Below the pieces are notes generated by a model. The model did not search any database and was not told the DNA's origin. It saw only the letters and a program-made list of their open reading frames with translations. Below, piece after piece: positions 33,905 through 46,189 of a stretch of DNA of 64,000 bases. The stretch covers positions 21,635,448 through 21,699,447 of the forward strand of contig CM055830.1 of NCBI GenBank assembly GCA_029582265.1, written 5' to 3'. Made by a program: the position numbers and the translations under genes. Origin of the DNA: Zoroaster sp. YZ-2022 (taxonomy: Eukaryota; Echinodermata; Asteroidea; Forcipulatida; Zoroasteridae). Every line of letters starts with the position of its first letter. The stretch's first letter is position 1.

Positions 33905-33998
33905 AGCCTAAACCCTAACCCTAACCATATCCCTAACCCTAACTCTATTCCCTAATCCTAACCCTAACCCTAATCCTAACCATAACCCTAACCGGTTA
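33905..33998 (-). repeat. Degenerate interstitial telomeric repeat (TTAGGG-type)
   Basis: About fifteen CCCTAA units with substitutions (CATATCCC, CTATTCCC, CTAATCC). It marks the G-rich strand as minus. It could be a repair scar, a retrotransposon end or an element end. Confidence 0.9.
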
Positions 33999-34317
33999 TA
34001 ACCCTGGGTATTGGGAAAAAAGCAATGGAAAAAATAAGTATGGAATAAGCACTCAAAAAGCCTATAATTAGTTTGGAAACTGTTTGCAATAATTGTGTTC
34101 ATATTGAATTCTTTGCCAGTCGCTGTTGTCATTATTTTGCTTGGGATCTAGTTGGCCACGTTTATACAGCGCCTGTGAAGCAAAATAACAAATGAAATCG
34201 TTTTGATCGACATTGTGCCCTACGTTTTTTTGTACTGTTTTCCCTTGGCCCTTTTAGAGTAATATTTCTGTTTCTTTTCCATTTCAGCAAGGGCTTTGGC
34301 AGCTGGTGAGCCAGCAG

Positions 34318-35574
34318 TTACTGGGCAACCAGCAGATTCGCATTTTTTACTACTGAATTTGCGTGTCCATTAATGACCAATTGTACTGCGCTGTGATCTC
34401 TACAGTCACCATTTCTTGAAAAGGTAATTGTCCCTTTTGGGTTTGTCATTGCAAAAACATGATTCATAGATTCGGCTTTCTGAGTGCTCGTTCTATATTT
34501 TGTTTTCTCCATCACTTCTTTCCCAATTCGTTTGTCCAGTAGTTTCAAAACAGTCTGTTCGTCATTTGTTGACATTTTTCACTTTGATCTTACATCAGCA
34601 GGCAGGTAAGGAAATTGATAGGTTGATGTAGCACCACCATGGCAAATGTATGATACTCTTTTGCACAGCCCATGGTTTCCCATGTAGCACTGTGGAATTG
34701 CGCTTGCTGCTTTGGCGGCCATGGTGATAATCTGAGAATGGGCCCCCTGTGCTCTTTAAGGTTAGCAGTCGCCTCGGCCTGTGCCCTATGGCTTAGGTCA
34801 TCAGCAAAGCGATCCTGCAGTTTACTCTTTTCCTGTCTCGTTTTACCAGAAAACATATCTGGACTAAATTTGCACGACTTACGGCTGCACAAAGTGATCT
34901 GTTAAGATGAGGGGGGTCTAGTGAATGTTCAATTTCCATACCTGCCTTGCTATGTGTATAATACGATTGTATACCCTCTGTCAGACAACCGTCGGCGTCA
35001 GTGGTGACCCTATTAATTGTCAGAGGCTCCTTACAGTTCAAGAGTTTTTTGGCACATTGAATTCCGCCTTCATGTTCATCACCCATGTTGAAATTTGCTG
35101 GACGAGAGGCTGTGCATTTGTTGGCATGTTTGTGTTCATTCTTGCTAATGTCACATTTTTGGCAGAGCTTGTTTTCATGGTTATACATTACAATGTATTT
35201 TTGGGTTGTCACATTTTCACAAACAATGTCCCTTGTTTGAGTTGCTGGAACGAACAGTGTCTTCTTTGCGGCAATTCCTAAGGGGATTGTTATAAAAATT
35301 ATTGTCGATCAACTTCCACAGCTACTGCACTTTCCCTATTGTAACCTTGCAATTCATGAATGTCTTTGACAATTTTTCTCTTATCGCTCATATCCAGTTC
35401 ATTTTCAAAAGTTATAATTTCTCCACATTTATTTGATAATTTCTGCAGGGCATTTCCTGAAGGAACAGTTGTATCCATTGCAGACAAGAGTCCCCTCGCA
35501 CCAGCAGTTGCTATCCCGGTATTGTGAAGACCAACCTGCAAAGCCATGAAATTAGGCCTAGTGCTAGGTCTCAT
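34318..35574 (-). pseudogene. Broken Mutator-like transposase
   Basis: Four minus-strand blocks in shifting frames run in the order of the Mutator-like transposase domain found in many invertebrate elements. In 35574-35299: VGLHNTGIATAGARGLLSAM, then LSNKCGEIITFENELDMSDKR. In 35212-34793: NKLCQKCD, NFNMGDEHEGG, RVTTDADGCLTEG (putative catalytic Asp) and DPPHLNRSL. In 34892-34770: FSPDMFSGKTRQE. In 34575-34318: a C-terminal basic block ending NANLLVAQ. Stops and frameshifts separate all blocks, so no active protein is made. It converges on the His-Cys box ORF, so the two may have belonged to one element; no terminal repeats were found to prove this. Confidence 0.6.
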
Positions 35575-36056
35575 GTGTGTGTATCGAGTGCATGGCTTTG
35601 CCTAGCTACCGTTAGTGAAACATCGCCAATTACTAAAGCAGAAAGCGTGTGCTTAAAGATAACCTTTTTTTCTAAAGCATTCATAGAGATTTCTACACTT
35701 TCAGAAAACAAAGCCCGAAGTCATTCTTTGTTTTCATCGCGGCATAGCGAATGCAACTGTATCCGAAGATAGAAATTCCACGTTGGAATGAAAACCACCA
35801 ATGCATTTTCACTATTTTCTCGTTAATGACACAATAAATAAGCCGAAACTAAAGTGTCAGCAACCCTGATCATCAGACTGACTTTATGATTAAATAGTTC
35901 ATATGTAATACATGTACACTATAATAATACATGCATGTGTGTAAATATTCATGTGTTACTGTTTTGTACGGTAATTTGTTGCTTGCACATTTCTGTATTA
36001 CCTTTGTAATTTCCTTATGACATCAATTAGCTTGAAAAACATCATTACATAATATA
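35575..36056. other. 5' flank of the Mutator-like remnant
   Basis: No convincing terminal inverted repeat or ORF. Confidence 0.4.
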
Positions 36057-36300
36057 CTACTCAAAACAATTTAGGGAATACCGGAATAATCTCAGTTAAA
36101 GCAAGATCATTTATTTCAGATAAACACAATGTTTCACAGAATTGATGAGAAACAACTGCACAATGAAACAGATGATAAAGGATGCATGTAGTGATTACAC
36201 ACTTCATGACATGACTACTGAAAGAGAGAGGGGGTTGCAAATGAAAATCCCGGTTCATGGAACATTTAAAATCCGGTGTTCCCTAAATTGTTTTGAGTAG
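36057..36300. mobile_element. MITE with Tc1/mariner-type ends, copy 2
   Basis: 244 bp with the same terminal repeats as 23177-23438 and TA on both sides (36055-36056, 36301-36302). It is near-identical to copy 1 except for an 18-bp or so absence before the right terminal repeat. The closeness of the copies indicates recent mobility. Confidence 0.9.
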
Positions 36301-36639
36301 TATATATTGATTCTTATAAGTATGGAAGCATCTACAGACATTTATAAAAAGTGTATACTGGATTTAAGGTCTCTTTAAATAATTAATCCATCCATCCGTC
36401 TGTTTCTGGAGGAGTAACTCGTAAACAACATGCACTAGGTATATTATGCATGCCTCCTCACCGTCCTTTGTGATGTAACATCTGCAGCGATAACGAAAGC
36501 ATTATTTCATAACAAGACGATGTATATGTTACACTACCTGACGTTTGTTGTCACTTTACTTGGTGGTTAAGTTTGTGAAAATCTGTTTTGTAATTATTTG
36601 ATTTAGTTCATGGGGGCATTGGGCAGACTTGTATTCGAG
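36301..36639. other. Spacer, nothing recognised
   Basis: No supported feature. Confidence 0.4.
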
Positions 36640-36740
36640 TCCTCAAACCTCGAGTCCGAGTCCAAGTTCCCAGTGTCGAGTCCGAGTCCGAGTCCCGAGT
36701 CATGTGGGTCGAGTCTGAGTCCGAATCAGAGTCACGAGTC
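36640..36740 (+). repeat. GAGTCC/GAGTCT simple-repeat block
   Basis: About 100 bp of hexamer-like CGAGTCCGAGTCC units. The same composition in inverse orientation lies at 42820-42975 and at the ends of the hAT elements at 56279 and 59943, so it probably derives from a related transposon end. Confidence 0.7.
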
Positions 36741-37039
36741 ACTTTAAAAAAATCAAACGAAAGAAAAAAACTTACATATTATGTCATGGTTCAGAGTTAA
36801 GTGAAAAAGTCGACATATGGGCTAATATCTATTTTACTAAAATAAACATTATTTGATTTACTTTTCTTTTTAAAATTAACTTCAGTCATTTGTTTCAGTT
36901 CTCAAACTTGGAAAACAAAACCTTTTACACTTTGTCCACACAAGATGTCGTATTAGTAAATAAAAGGGAAGCTAAAACACAGAATATATAGAAGAGCCAT
37001 ATGTGACATAAGTACGACTCTTAAATATGTAACATCAAA

Positions 37040-37315
37040 CCATATATTCACGAGCAAATTCCAATATATTCACGAGCAAATTCCAATATATTGACAAGCA
37101 AATTCAAATAATTATATTGACGAGCAAATTAAAATATATTGACGAGAAAATTCAATATCATAAGCAATATAAGATACATTGATGATCAAATTCTATAATG
37201 TTTACGAGCAAATTTCAGATATTGACGAGCACATTCCAAAATATTCACGAGCAGAATGAAATGTATTCAAGATCAAGCGTTTTATAGTGACTCGTAAAAT
37301 CCCATGTTCACGAGC
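37040..37315 (+). repeat. Degenerate 20-25-bp tandem repeat
   Basis: About ten imperfect units of the type ATATTCACGAGCAAATTCCA with varying spacing and many substitutions. An old minisatellite; no ORF. Confidence 0.75.
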
Positions 37316-40136
37316 AAACGGTATGGTATCGGTACCAGGCTGAAGCTAGCCGCGAATTCAGACAATTCGCATGGTGGGACAGTAAATGTACCCATTGTAG
37401 TCTGTGAGCTGGAGGGGTCTACCGTGCACACCCCCCATAACGCACCACCAACAATAATTTTGTTTGTTAGGATGTCCTAAGCATGAACAAATATTAACAT
37501 TGAAAATTTGCACTGTCTCTTTAGGGCCACTGTTTAAGCCCCCTCCAGATTGACTTTAATTCAATATCCTTAGCTTGTGGGTTGGAGGAGATCAAACAAC
37601 CCCCATTACTCTGGCGTGCTTTGACCTAACTCAATCAAACATGGCACAATATATGTCCAGATAACAACATCAGTTGTCATGGAAACCAAACGTAGAGGGC
37701 GCTATACTCGGAAGTATATTATGTGTGCTTAACTAACTTTAAAAAAAAACAATTTCTCATTATTATTGGTTGTAGTTTCAATGGTTGTCACTACGTCTAC
37801 AAAAATCCTTTAAAAATACATAAAAAGGATTGTTTCACTCTTCATGTAACTATATTAAGAGTAAAACCTTAGAAAGTTGGCAGGTAGCAAATGCCAGAGT
37901 GACGTATTAGCTGTCCGTATTTAACTTTATACTTTCTTGGTTTCCATAATGGACTGGTACATAAAACTGCCATACTTCTAAGATGTTTTCCCCTACACCG
38001 ATGGGGTACAACATTTGCCTACCCATCAGACCACTTTATGATTTCATTTATTGTCATGGTAACTGTCCATAGAGGGCGATCTTTTGAAATATTTTCGCAT
38101 ACGTTTCAGTATTTCTCAGCTAGTTTTCAATAGAAATTTTGTGTGGCTTACAGTAGGCATTTACTATCAAGTTTTACCCTGTATAAAATGTAGGAAACAA
38201 CAAAAAGGGAGAAACCGTGAAAAGTAAAATTCATCTGTTTTATTGGAAACAAAATTACCCTGAAAAACCGATTTGAAGCGTTGGTTTTCTGTCAGGTTAG
38301 AAGAAAACGGTATTTGTGATGATGCCTGAGTTTCTGATTATTTAGAAAAACGAACTCATTCATGTAAAGTGAACAGCTGTCGCTAAGTTTTGCGGCTCTT
38401 TTTAATACAATCAAATATTGCCTTAAATTAAACATTAGGACTAAACTGTTTAAACAGAAGAATGATGGTGACATTAATTGCCAATTACCAAGATGATTGT
38501 GTTTTATTCAATTGTTGGCAAGTACATGGGTCGTCACTAAATGAGTTTCTATAGAAGATCCACATTCTAATCAAAGTTCAATACTAATTTCAAATATTTG
38601 AAAAAAAACTCTTCTAAATTCATATATTATATGAGCTGAATAGCTACGGAAAATGAAATAAAATTTAAATTAATTAAAATAAATGAAGTCATTAAGGTGT
38701 GCAAGTGTCATTGTATGCTGTGTTATATCTAATATTATGAGGTTAGAACATAACGTTGTTTAAACGTCGTAGGAATGTCATTTTACAACGTTTTAAGACG
38801 ACAACATAATGTTGTCAAAACCTTTTGAATTGTTTTTATGTTAGCTGGGAGGAAACCGTCAACACTGTATTCTTCCCGAAATTACGTTATCTACAATTCG
38901 CACTATAGAGAACATTGCGCACGTATGATGCGCGAGGTAATTCCGCCATGGTCTTGTGCACGAACATTGCACTGATACGTTTTGGGAAGCCAAACTGTCT
39001 TTGGGGAATTACCACGCACATCCTCCTAGTGCTCAACAGTCTCTTAAGCAAGTTCGATTGCTGACTAATGGTTGACTGTAAGTTGATTAACATCAGATCA
39101 CCAGCTACTTAAGCCCATGACAAGCACACCCGAACGACTCAGGGCTAAGACCCTTATACCATTATATCAACATGGTTCCGTTGGTTTTTTGCTACAGTTT
39201 AACAGAACACATTATTTTCGAAGGTTTGTGTCAAGTTGGTCCTACTTAATATGTGACCATAGTTCGGAATCGAACTTGCTCTTGAATTGTATTAAATCTT
39301 TACTTCCAATAGAGTTTGCTATCGTAGCTTAATGGGGAAGTACTACACGATGTCGCCGTCTGGAAGATTTCTCAACGAATGTGTTTAAAATGCCCGTCAT
39401 ACAGTAATACAGCCCGACGTTCCTTATATTAATTATGATTGTGTCAAATCCTATTGCTGAAGTTTGTAGAAATCAAAGATACCAGAGTTATGGCTTGTTG
39501 GAAGGTCACTCTACAAGGAAAACATAAGAGAATACATGAAAACGAAAACATTATTTACGTATAATATTGACTAATTTGATTTAAGGACATGTTGTGTTTA
39601 TGCAAGATATTGGCCACACGTTTTGATCCTCACAGAGGGCTGTGACAAGGAATCTGCTAGGGTCAAAAGTGGGGGTACTAGTTACGTTTTCCCCATAAGG
39701 TCAAACAAAAAAATCTCCGGCTTCTGGTCATTGGTCGGCTTTAAAATCAGTGCGGTGGTGCGTTTTTTTCCTTCTTTTGCTAATCTTTTTTTAAATTGTT
39801 TATTTGTTTTATTTTGGCCAACAGGGAAACGTGATACATGTATAGCCAGGGACCAAATTTCCCATACACAAAGTATGGTGGCTAAGATGAAAAATGTCGT
39901 TTAAAACACAACACGGCAGAATTTTAATCGATTCAGCAGTTTGGGCTGCAATTTATAAGATCCTACAGGCTGTTTGTTACAGTGTTTTCTGTATTCTTCA
40001 GCCGATTTTCATGAAACTACGTAGGTATGTTCAGTTCGCTGAGGTCTGTCGTAAGAAGTCATAAAACTTCCATAGGTCACCGTTAGGTAACCTTGACCAA
40101 GGTGCGTCGGAACGGTTTGGTCGCATAATATTGCCC
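37316..40136. other. 2.8 kb without a recognisable gene
   Basis: Unique-looking AT-rich DNA. Two small items: an ACGTT-rich stretch at 38750-38830 (AACGTTGT, GACGACAACATAATGTTGTC), and 39740-39890, which resembles, inverted, the hAT subterminal sequence near 58090-58205 (shared GGGACCAAATTTCCCAT and CAAAGTATGGTGGCTAAG). Frames of 60-93 codons show no domains. Confidence 0.5.
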
Positions 40137-40313
40137 CAAGGGCGCAACCACTGGGGGGGTCGGGGGGTCACGACCCCCCTACTTTTATGTGGACCTCCCC
40201 AACTTCTGGAACATTTTGGTATTTTATGTATACATGATCCTAGTTATGTCATTCATGACATCACAATGGCTGCTTGGGACCCCCCCAACTTTCAACACGT
40301 GGTTGCGCCCTTG
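40137..40313. mobile_element. hAT-type MITE, 177 bp, 8-bp target duplication
   Basis: The ends CAAGGGCGCAACCA and TGGTTGCGCCCTTG are perfect inverted repeats. TATTGCCC occurs at 40129-40136 and 40314-40321. The interior has G-rich and C-rich subterminal runs. Non-coding. Confidence 0.92.
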
Positions 40314-40689
40314 TATTGCCCCAATTAGCTATCCGAAATCCAGCGCACATGAACACAGTGTACGGATTCACATGTACATCTACATGTATCTAATGTATGT
40401 AGTAGGCTACTCTGTACAATACATTACTTAACATGTGTACATACGTGCATACAGTGACCATTCGTCGTCGCGCCTTGATCCTTCTGACGCCAAAATTTAA
40501 GGTGGAGCTCGTTAATACCAAATTACCAAATTCAAAAACGAAAGACGTATTCTCATTTGTTATTGGTTGTCCCAGCAACTGCTCGGTGTGCGCGATGTAC
40601 ATGTGCATTGTACTACACATGTACAAGTAGCCTAGCTTGAACATCGACCTTCATGTATAGACATACCATATGTGACCTGCCTCCACAAC

Positions 40690-41215
40690 TGTGCAACTGT
40701 TTTCATTATGTTTCAAATACCCACTCATACAACACCAGGTCTGTTTGACAAGGTAATCTAGTTCCTCCTTTATCCAAATCTAATTCAGGAAAACGTAAAT
40801 TTGAATCTCGTGGAGTTTTTTGTTCAATGGCCACCCAGTGACACGTCCTTTGCCTCCCACTCTAGCCAGTTTTAAGCGCCATTACAAGAATCTGAGATTT
40901 AAATATATTATGGTACATGTAAACTTTGTTTCTGTTCTTTACTGTCTATGCAATGAAGTGTAAATTCTATGTGTTTTTATATTTTTTAATTCATCTCCTC
41001 TGGCTGGCCCAGAATTATCAATACTTGCCCATGAGGTTTAATGTAATTTAATGTTTTGATAAACCTTGCCTCACTTTACTTTCAATAATGTTTTTATTGC
41101 AATTTTTTATACTATCTAATGTTTGTAATTGCTGGGCACCTTTGAAAAACAGTGTTCCACTGAAAGGTTTTCCCAGGATAAATAATAAATAAATAAATAA
41201 ATAAACAGTAACTGA
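40690..41215 (+). mobile_element. LINE 3' end fragment with AAAT/ATAA tail
   Basis: A broken frame around 40740-40870 resembles the extreme C-terminus of a CR1/L2/Jockey-like RT protein (PPLSKSNSGKRKFESRGV then a SMATQ break). It is followed by a 3' UTR with AACAGTGTTCCACTGAAAGG and CCCAGGATAAATAATAAATA. The ATAA repeat tail (41178-41210) is typical of such LINEs. Weak at the protein level. Confidence 0.45.
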
Positions 41216-42815
41216 CTTACAATCATTTTAGTGAATTTGCGGCCATTTTGAACGGCATCTTTGATTTTTAGGTTTCCTGATTACTCAATGACACTTTTAT
41301 TGGTCTTAATGGATTGCTTGACCCCTAAAACCAGGGGGTAGACACCAAAATTACAACTCTAGGATGCCTAATAAATGATTTATGGCCATTTTAAGGTAAC
41401 GGCGGCCATCTTGGACGCCATTTTGAAAATAACAGCTTTCCGGAAGTCCGAATTTATTAGATTTTTAATATGTTATTCCTGATGTCAAATACTACCAAAA
41501 ACCGTTGAAAAACCTTTTGTTGCAATTTTTTAGGGTAAACTATATTGACCTGACTATAGGGGCCTGTGATTGGCCATCATTTAAAATGAACCGCCCACAA
41601 AATAGCAATTCTTGCATATGACTTTCCATTGGAATTCCAACGGGAAATAAACACATAAGCTTTCGATTACTGAAGGATCAAGGCTGTTGATTCATTTCGA
41701 ATATACGAGGTTGCAAGCACAACCGTTATTGATCTCGCTGTACAGTGTACGTGTGCAGGGCCGGGGACGGCGCACTGGCCGTGTGTGCTGAATTTCTCGT
41801 GCCAAAAAATCGGCACGGGGTGGGAGTACCGTGGTATGTGTACACCACGACAACAGCCTTGGTCAAGGCTAACCGTTAGGAGGCTCTATAACCGTTTTTG
41901 ATAATTTTTCTTTTCATCCATTGGTTATGACATTTGGAACACTTATTTTCATTAGTACAAGCAATACAATGCGACGTCACTCAGATCACCGCCTGATGGC
42001 GCTTTACCATTTTGGGTCAATTTGTCCCACATACATGATTTTTTACAACTAATAGTTACTATTCGTGTCATAAATTCATATATTGAATAAAAGAAAATAT
42101 AAAAAATCTAAATTACCAACAGATAAGATATTGCATTTAAACGCAATAGCAGCAATGTTGCATTCCTGAATTTTGTCCAGTTCAGTGTTTGAAAGTTCAG
42201 CGTTTGAAAACCTAAAAACACATTGTAGTATTTTGTAATTTTAACACAAAAGTGGAAATCCAATTCTACCCGTTCAAAATAAACAACCATTATCGTAAAT
42301 TTTTGTATCAGGGGATCACAATTAATACTTAGAAAAATTGAGCGTGATTAGTCAAGGTGTTCTGGAATTTTTTTTTTTTTTAATATCAGATGATATGATA
42401 GTGTTAACTGTACTTACTTCTTTTTTTCTAGCCGCAGGTTTGATTCATTTTTCTGCACCACAATTGGAAGTTAAGCTGATCCAGTTTATCGTCGATAGAT
42501 TTGCTAGAGCCAGGTTTAGCCCGCTACAAGTACAATACAAAAACACAAGACACAGTAAGATCCTCAATCCGCTCCTCAATTATTTTCCTCATGATATAAT
42601 GATACTGGGGTTTTGCTTATGTGTTTTTGTAAGAGCCATTGTTTGTGGTGTTGCTTCTGATCGATTTTCAAAGACTGCTTTTGACGTATTCTAATAAGTT
42701 CAGCAGCTTCATATCGTTACATTTTCTTGTGCTGCAACGATTATTCGGTTACTCAGTTAACCGAATGGTTGTACAGCTACTCGGTTAATTTTTACCGTTT
42801 GGTTATCCGAAAAAA
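41216..42815. other. Spacer with GGCGGCCAT-type repeat and no firm gene
   Basis: 41230-41430 has GCGGCCATTTTGAACGGC and GGCGGCCATCTTGGACGCC, a dispersed repeat motif. A 118-codon frame at 42338-42694 (LEVKLIQFIVDRFARARF) is not recognised. GTGCTGCAACGATTATTCGG at 42731-42750 resembles a hAT terminus, but its partner was not found. Confidence 0.45.
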
Positions 42816-42819
42816 AGGA

Positions 42820-42975
42820 CTCGTTACTCGGACTTAGACTCGAGTCCGACTTGAGTCCGACTCGAGTCACATTTTTAGTGACTTGGAATCGAGTCACCGT
42901 GTACAATGACTGGGACTTGGACTCTGACTCGACCCTCGGGACTCAGACTCGACTCATACTCGAGAATTTGTGATT
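42820..42975 (-). repeat. GAGTC-rich block, inverse to 36640-36740
   Basis: Many GACTCGAGTC-type units (GACTCGAGTCCGACTTGAG and similar). Probably a transposon end relic. Confidence 0.7.
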
Positions 42976-43204
42976 CGGAATCGGAAGCAAAATGGTCTGT
43001 TTAATATAAACCATTCTTTAACCCAGACTGCTCAATTTGAAGAAATTTCCTTGTAATTATTAGTAATACTTTTAATGAGAACAAAACAGTTTTCTACACA
43101 TCATGGTATCGCAATGGACTCGGCGTATTTTCTTACATACATAGATAGGATACAATATTTTAAGATGTTAAAGTTTCAGTTACATGGGTAGTGGCCCACC
43201 TGGT

Positions 43205-44110
43205 CAACCATCAATCAATCAGTCAATCATATCACATTTATTTCCATACTTCCATAAAATAATTAACAAACTTTATATTAAAAGTGCATTAAACGATGAA
43301 GCAGTAAATGTCAAATTAATAGCAAAATAAATTAATTAAATAGAGCATGGGGGCTGTTTAAATAAGAGGAAGCTTGTTAAAAACAGCCAGACAGACAAAC
43401 ACACGAACAGAGGACAAACAGAAAAGAGACAAGACAATAGGTAGTTGACACGATACAGAGTGACGGAGGCAATTAAAATATTGAAAATATATCAAAAGGC
43501 TGTTAAGCAAAAACAACAGACCAACAAAATTTAGATATGAGGATAATGTGAACGCAATGGAAGAAAAGAGATATTAGGGAGAGGAAGCTAAGACGCATAA
43601 TGAGAGATAAGGACTCGTTTGTATTTAAGCTTAAAAAGACCGACGGACCGCTGAGATCTGATACTTTCATCTATGGCATTCCACACACGAGGACCAAGGA
43701 AGCGAATGGTGCTCATAGAATAAGAGGTGCAAATGAATGGAACAATCAGATTGGTACAGGATCTTGTGGAGTGGCTATGGTTGTCTCAAACTGTAGTAAA
43801 GAAGGAAAAAAACTTGGGGAAGAAGATTGTGAGTGAACTTATACATAAAAATCCCAGTATGGAGTTTATTAATGTCGGCGATAGTGAGAATGTGCAGTTG
43901 TGCGAAAAGAGGTGCTGAATGCTCTCTGGGGGAAGAGAAAGTACAGATACGAATAGCCTTTTTTGTGAAACGAATAAGGAGTACATCTTCGTGTTACGCA
44001 CAGAAGGCCATACGATGTTACAGTAATTTAAATAAGGATAGATAGATGAGGGCCTTAAATCACCCACTTTTACATATTTAAAACATTGGAAATGATTCGA
44101 GCGCAAAGCT
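43205..44110 (-). pseudogene. LINE reverse transcriptase C-terminus plus 3' UTR, decayed
   Basis: Minus strand from 44106: SSIYPYLNYCNIVWPSV then LFVSQKRLFVSVLSL, which matches the IYPHLNYCNIVW-like and LQKR motifs near the end of CR1/L2-type RT domains. A shifted frame lower down reads TIRFLGPRVWNAIDESIRS, then LFKLKYKRVLISHY, the usual C-terminal GPxxWN block. The non-coding part runs down to a GATT-repeat tail (43212-43236 on plus: CAATCAATCAGTCAATC). The 5' end is missing and there are stops and a frameshift, so it is an inactive 5'-truncated LINE copy. Confidence 0.7.
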
Positions 44111-44639
44111 ATGTCAAAGTAAGGTCAGATCATTTACATATTGGATATATCCCAGAGTGCAATGGGAGCGGCCATATGTTTAAATATGTAAAAATAAAAA
44201 TGTAAAAATGGGTGATTTAAGGCCATTTTCTAATAATTTACTGTTAATTTTATGATTAAAAAGATAAGATTTTGGTGTTTTCTTCTATGTTTATGTAAAA
44301 AGTACATTCAACATTTAAAATATTGAAATATAGATTATGATTGCATGCCACCATGACTAAAAAGAGTTTCAAAAAGACAGTATATATAAAGGATACATGT
44401 TCTGTACATTAGTAACTGGAGAGGATCAGGAGTGGTTGAAAAAAAGAACCAGACTACGTGTACGTGTAGGCAAGTGGAAAACATTGTGTATAATGAACAT
44501 TTGCGTTGATTAATTCCGGTATCTGCAGATCCGTTCCATAGCAGATGCAGCGTTTCCATCCATACAAAAATCCTGTTAAATGTACGGCACAATTTGTAAA
44601 ACTTCTACTTTAAAATTTACGATGCTCTACCTGGCAGCT
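44111..44639. other. Spacer, nothing recognised
   Basis: Short frames only. Confidence 0.4.
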
Positions 44640-44945
44640 AGGATGCCAGGAAATTTTTTATAGTGCCGACGACTAAAAGACGTGTTTTAGTCGTCAGAAA
44701 AAGACGTCGTTTTGTTTTGCATATACGACCAAATTAAGACATTTATAAAACGTTCGATAAGACGTCTTAAAGACGTCGTGTGCCCACTGGGTAAGACGTA
44801 ATAATCACGTGGGACGTACAACGTCTTTATGACGTCTTACATCTGTGCAAATTTACGTCACAAAGACGTCATTTGAAGGCGTCATAAAGACGTGTAACAC
44901 AACGAGATTAACACGTGATTTTTACGTGTTTCTGCTATCAGGGCT
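44640..44945. repeat. Palindromic GACGTC-rich block
   Basis: AAGACGTC, AAGACGTCTT, TGACGTCTTA and related motifs recur more than eight times in 300 bp, alternating with ACGTG words, around GTGTGCCCACTGGGTAAG. This is a dispersed-repeat style block. The motifs overlap the CRE core TGACGTC. Confidence 0.65.
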
Positions 44946-44954
44946 AGGCATATA

Positions 44955-45275
44955 CCATATCCGGTTTTGACCGGAAAGAGAGGTCTGATTGGGGTCATGT
45001 CTCTGTACGAAATGTCACATAAAATTCAAGATCTGTAAGATGATGCAAAAAATGTGTAAATATCGTTTGTGGTTTATGAGATATCATTTTTGGAAATATT
45101 AACATTTGATTTTAGTGTATTTCTGATGACGTCACCATGACGTCACAACTTTACCTGAAACTAAATTTATTGACAACTACATGTTATGGTATAAGTATGT
45201 GTCAAGTTTGAAGGTTCTGTGAACTTTGGAACTGTTTTTTTGTTCGATAAGTCTCATCGAGAAGGAGAAGAACAA
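44955..45275 (+). repeat. CTTCCGG hairpin family member
   Basis: Starts with a perfect 6-bp stem TCCGGT-TTTG-ACCGGA (44960-44975). The family order follows: GAGGTCTGATTGGGGTCATG, TTTGTGGTTTATGAGATAT, TGATGACGTCACCATGACGT, AAGTTTGAAGGTTCTGTGAA and AGTCTCATCGAGAAGGAGAAG. It lacks the terminal AGGTGTTC stem-loop. Confidence 0.8.
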
Positions 45276-46189
45276 AAATAGCAGAGATTGTCAAAATTGC
45301 CAATACACAATTTAAAATAAGTAATGCCAGTAATTAATTTGATTACAATATCAGAGATCTGTAAAAGCCTAAATGAATATCCAAAACTACATTAAATTTA
45401 CATTATTATGTAAAGCAAATAAATAAATTAAAATAGGAAATTAAAAAAACAAGAGCTTAGTGGAATGCTTGTATTATTGCTGTTGGACTTTGTAATATAA
45501 AATATTATAGTTGTACTGTAATTTTTGCTTTATTCTATTCAAATCAATTGAACCAAACCGAGACTTCAAGGGCAAGGTATTTGGTTCCCTCTTTGTTTTA
45601 AACACAATCGGTATTTGACTATCGCATAATGACAAGTAGGATCGTGGCAGCGTTATTCAGTCAACCACAGATGGATCAGTGTGGAGGTTGAGTTACTTGT
45701 TAATTTATTTATTTGCTTATTTCGTTTCGATGGGTGATGACAACACATTAAAGTTTATATTATTATTATATACGGCACAACAGTTGGTTGAATGGTAAGA
45801 GATGCCATGGTAAGAATCACCCAAGACTTCTGTACTACCGTTTTAGTCTAACTGCACGACCAAACACGGGATTCTATGCACGCCACATTTTCAACGGTGA
45901 ATCGTATTATTAGTCAAGAGATCTTGAGTTTTGAAAAACATATCTAGAGGACGCTACACACGTATTCGATAAGGGTGTTATTGATATTTTTCATGTAATT
46001 TGTATGCCTAATTTGATGAACTTATCATTTCGCTGTTGTCATTGAAACAGCTATAACAACACCATTTAATATAATTTATAACAAAGAAATTTCCCGAATG
46101 CTATGATTGCTATTACAAAGAAAAAACAAAACAAGGAAAATTAAGTTCATCTGATCATTAATATATAATAACACCTTCTTTTGGCCATA
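45276..46189. other. Spacer, nothing recognised
   Basis: AT-rich with no supported feature. Confidence 0.4.

Noticed and set aside
42338..42694. 118-codon plus-strand frame
   Set aside because: No recognisable domain and it runs through homopolymer-rich sequence; not enough to call a gene.
36640..42975. A 6.3-kb transposon bounded by inverse GAGTC blocks
   Set aside because: The blocks are inverse in orientation, but no terminal repeat, target duplication or transposase was found between or around them.
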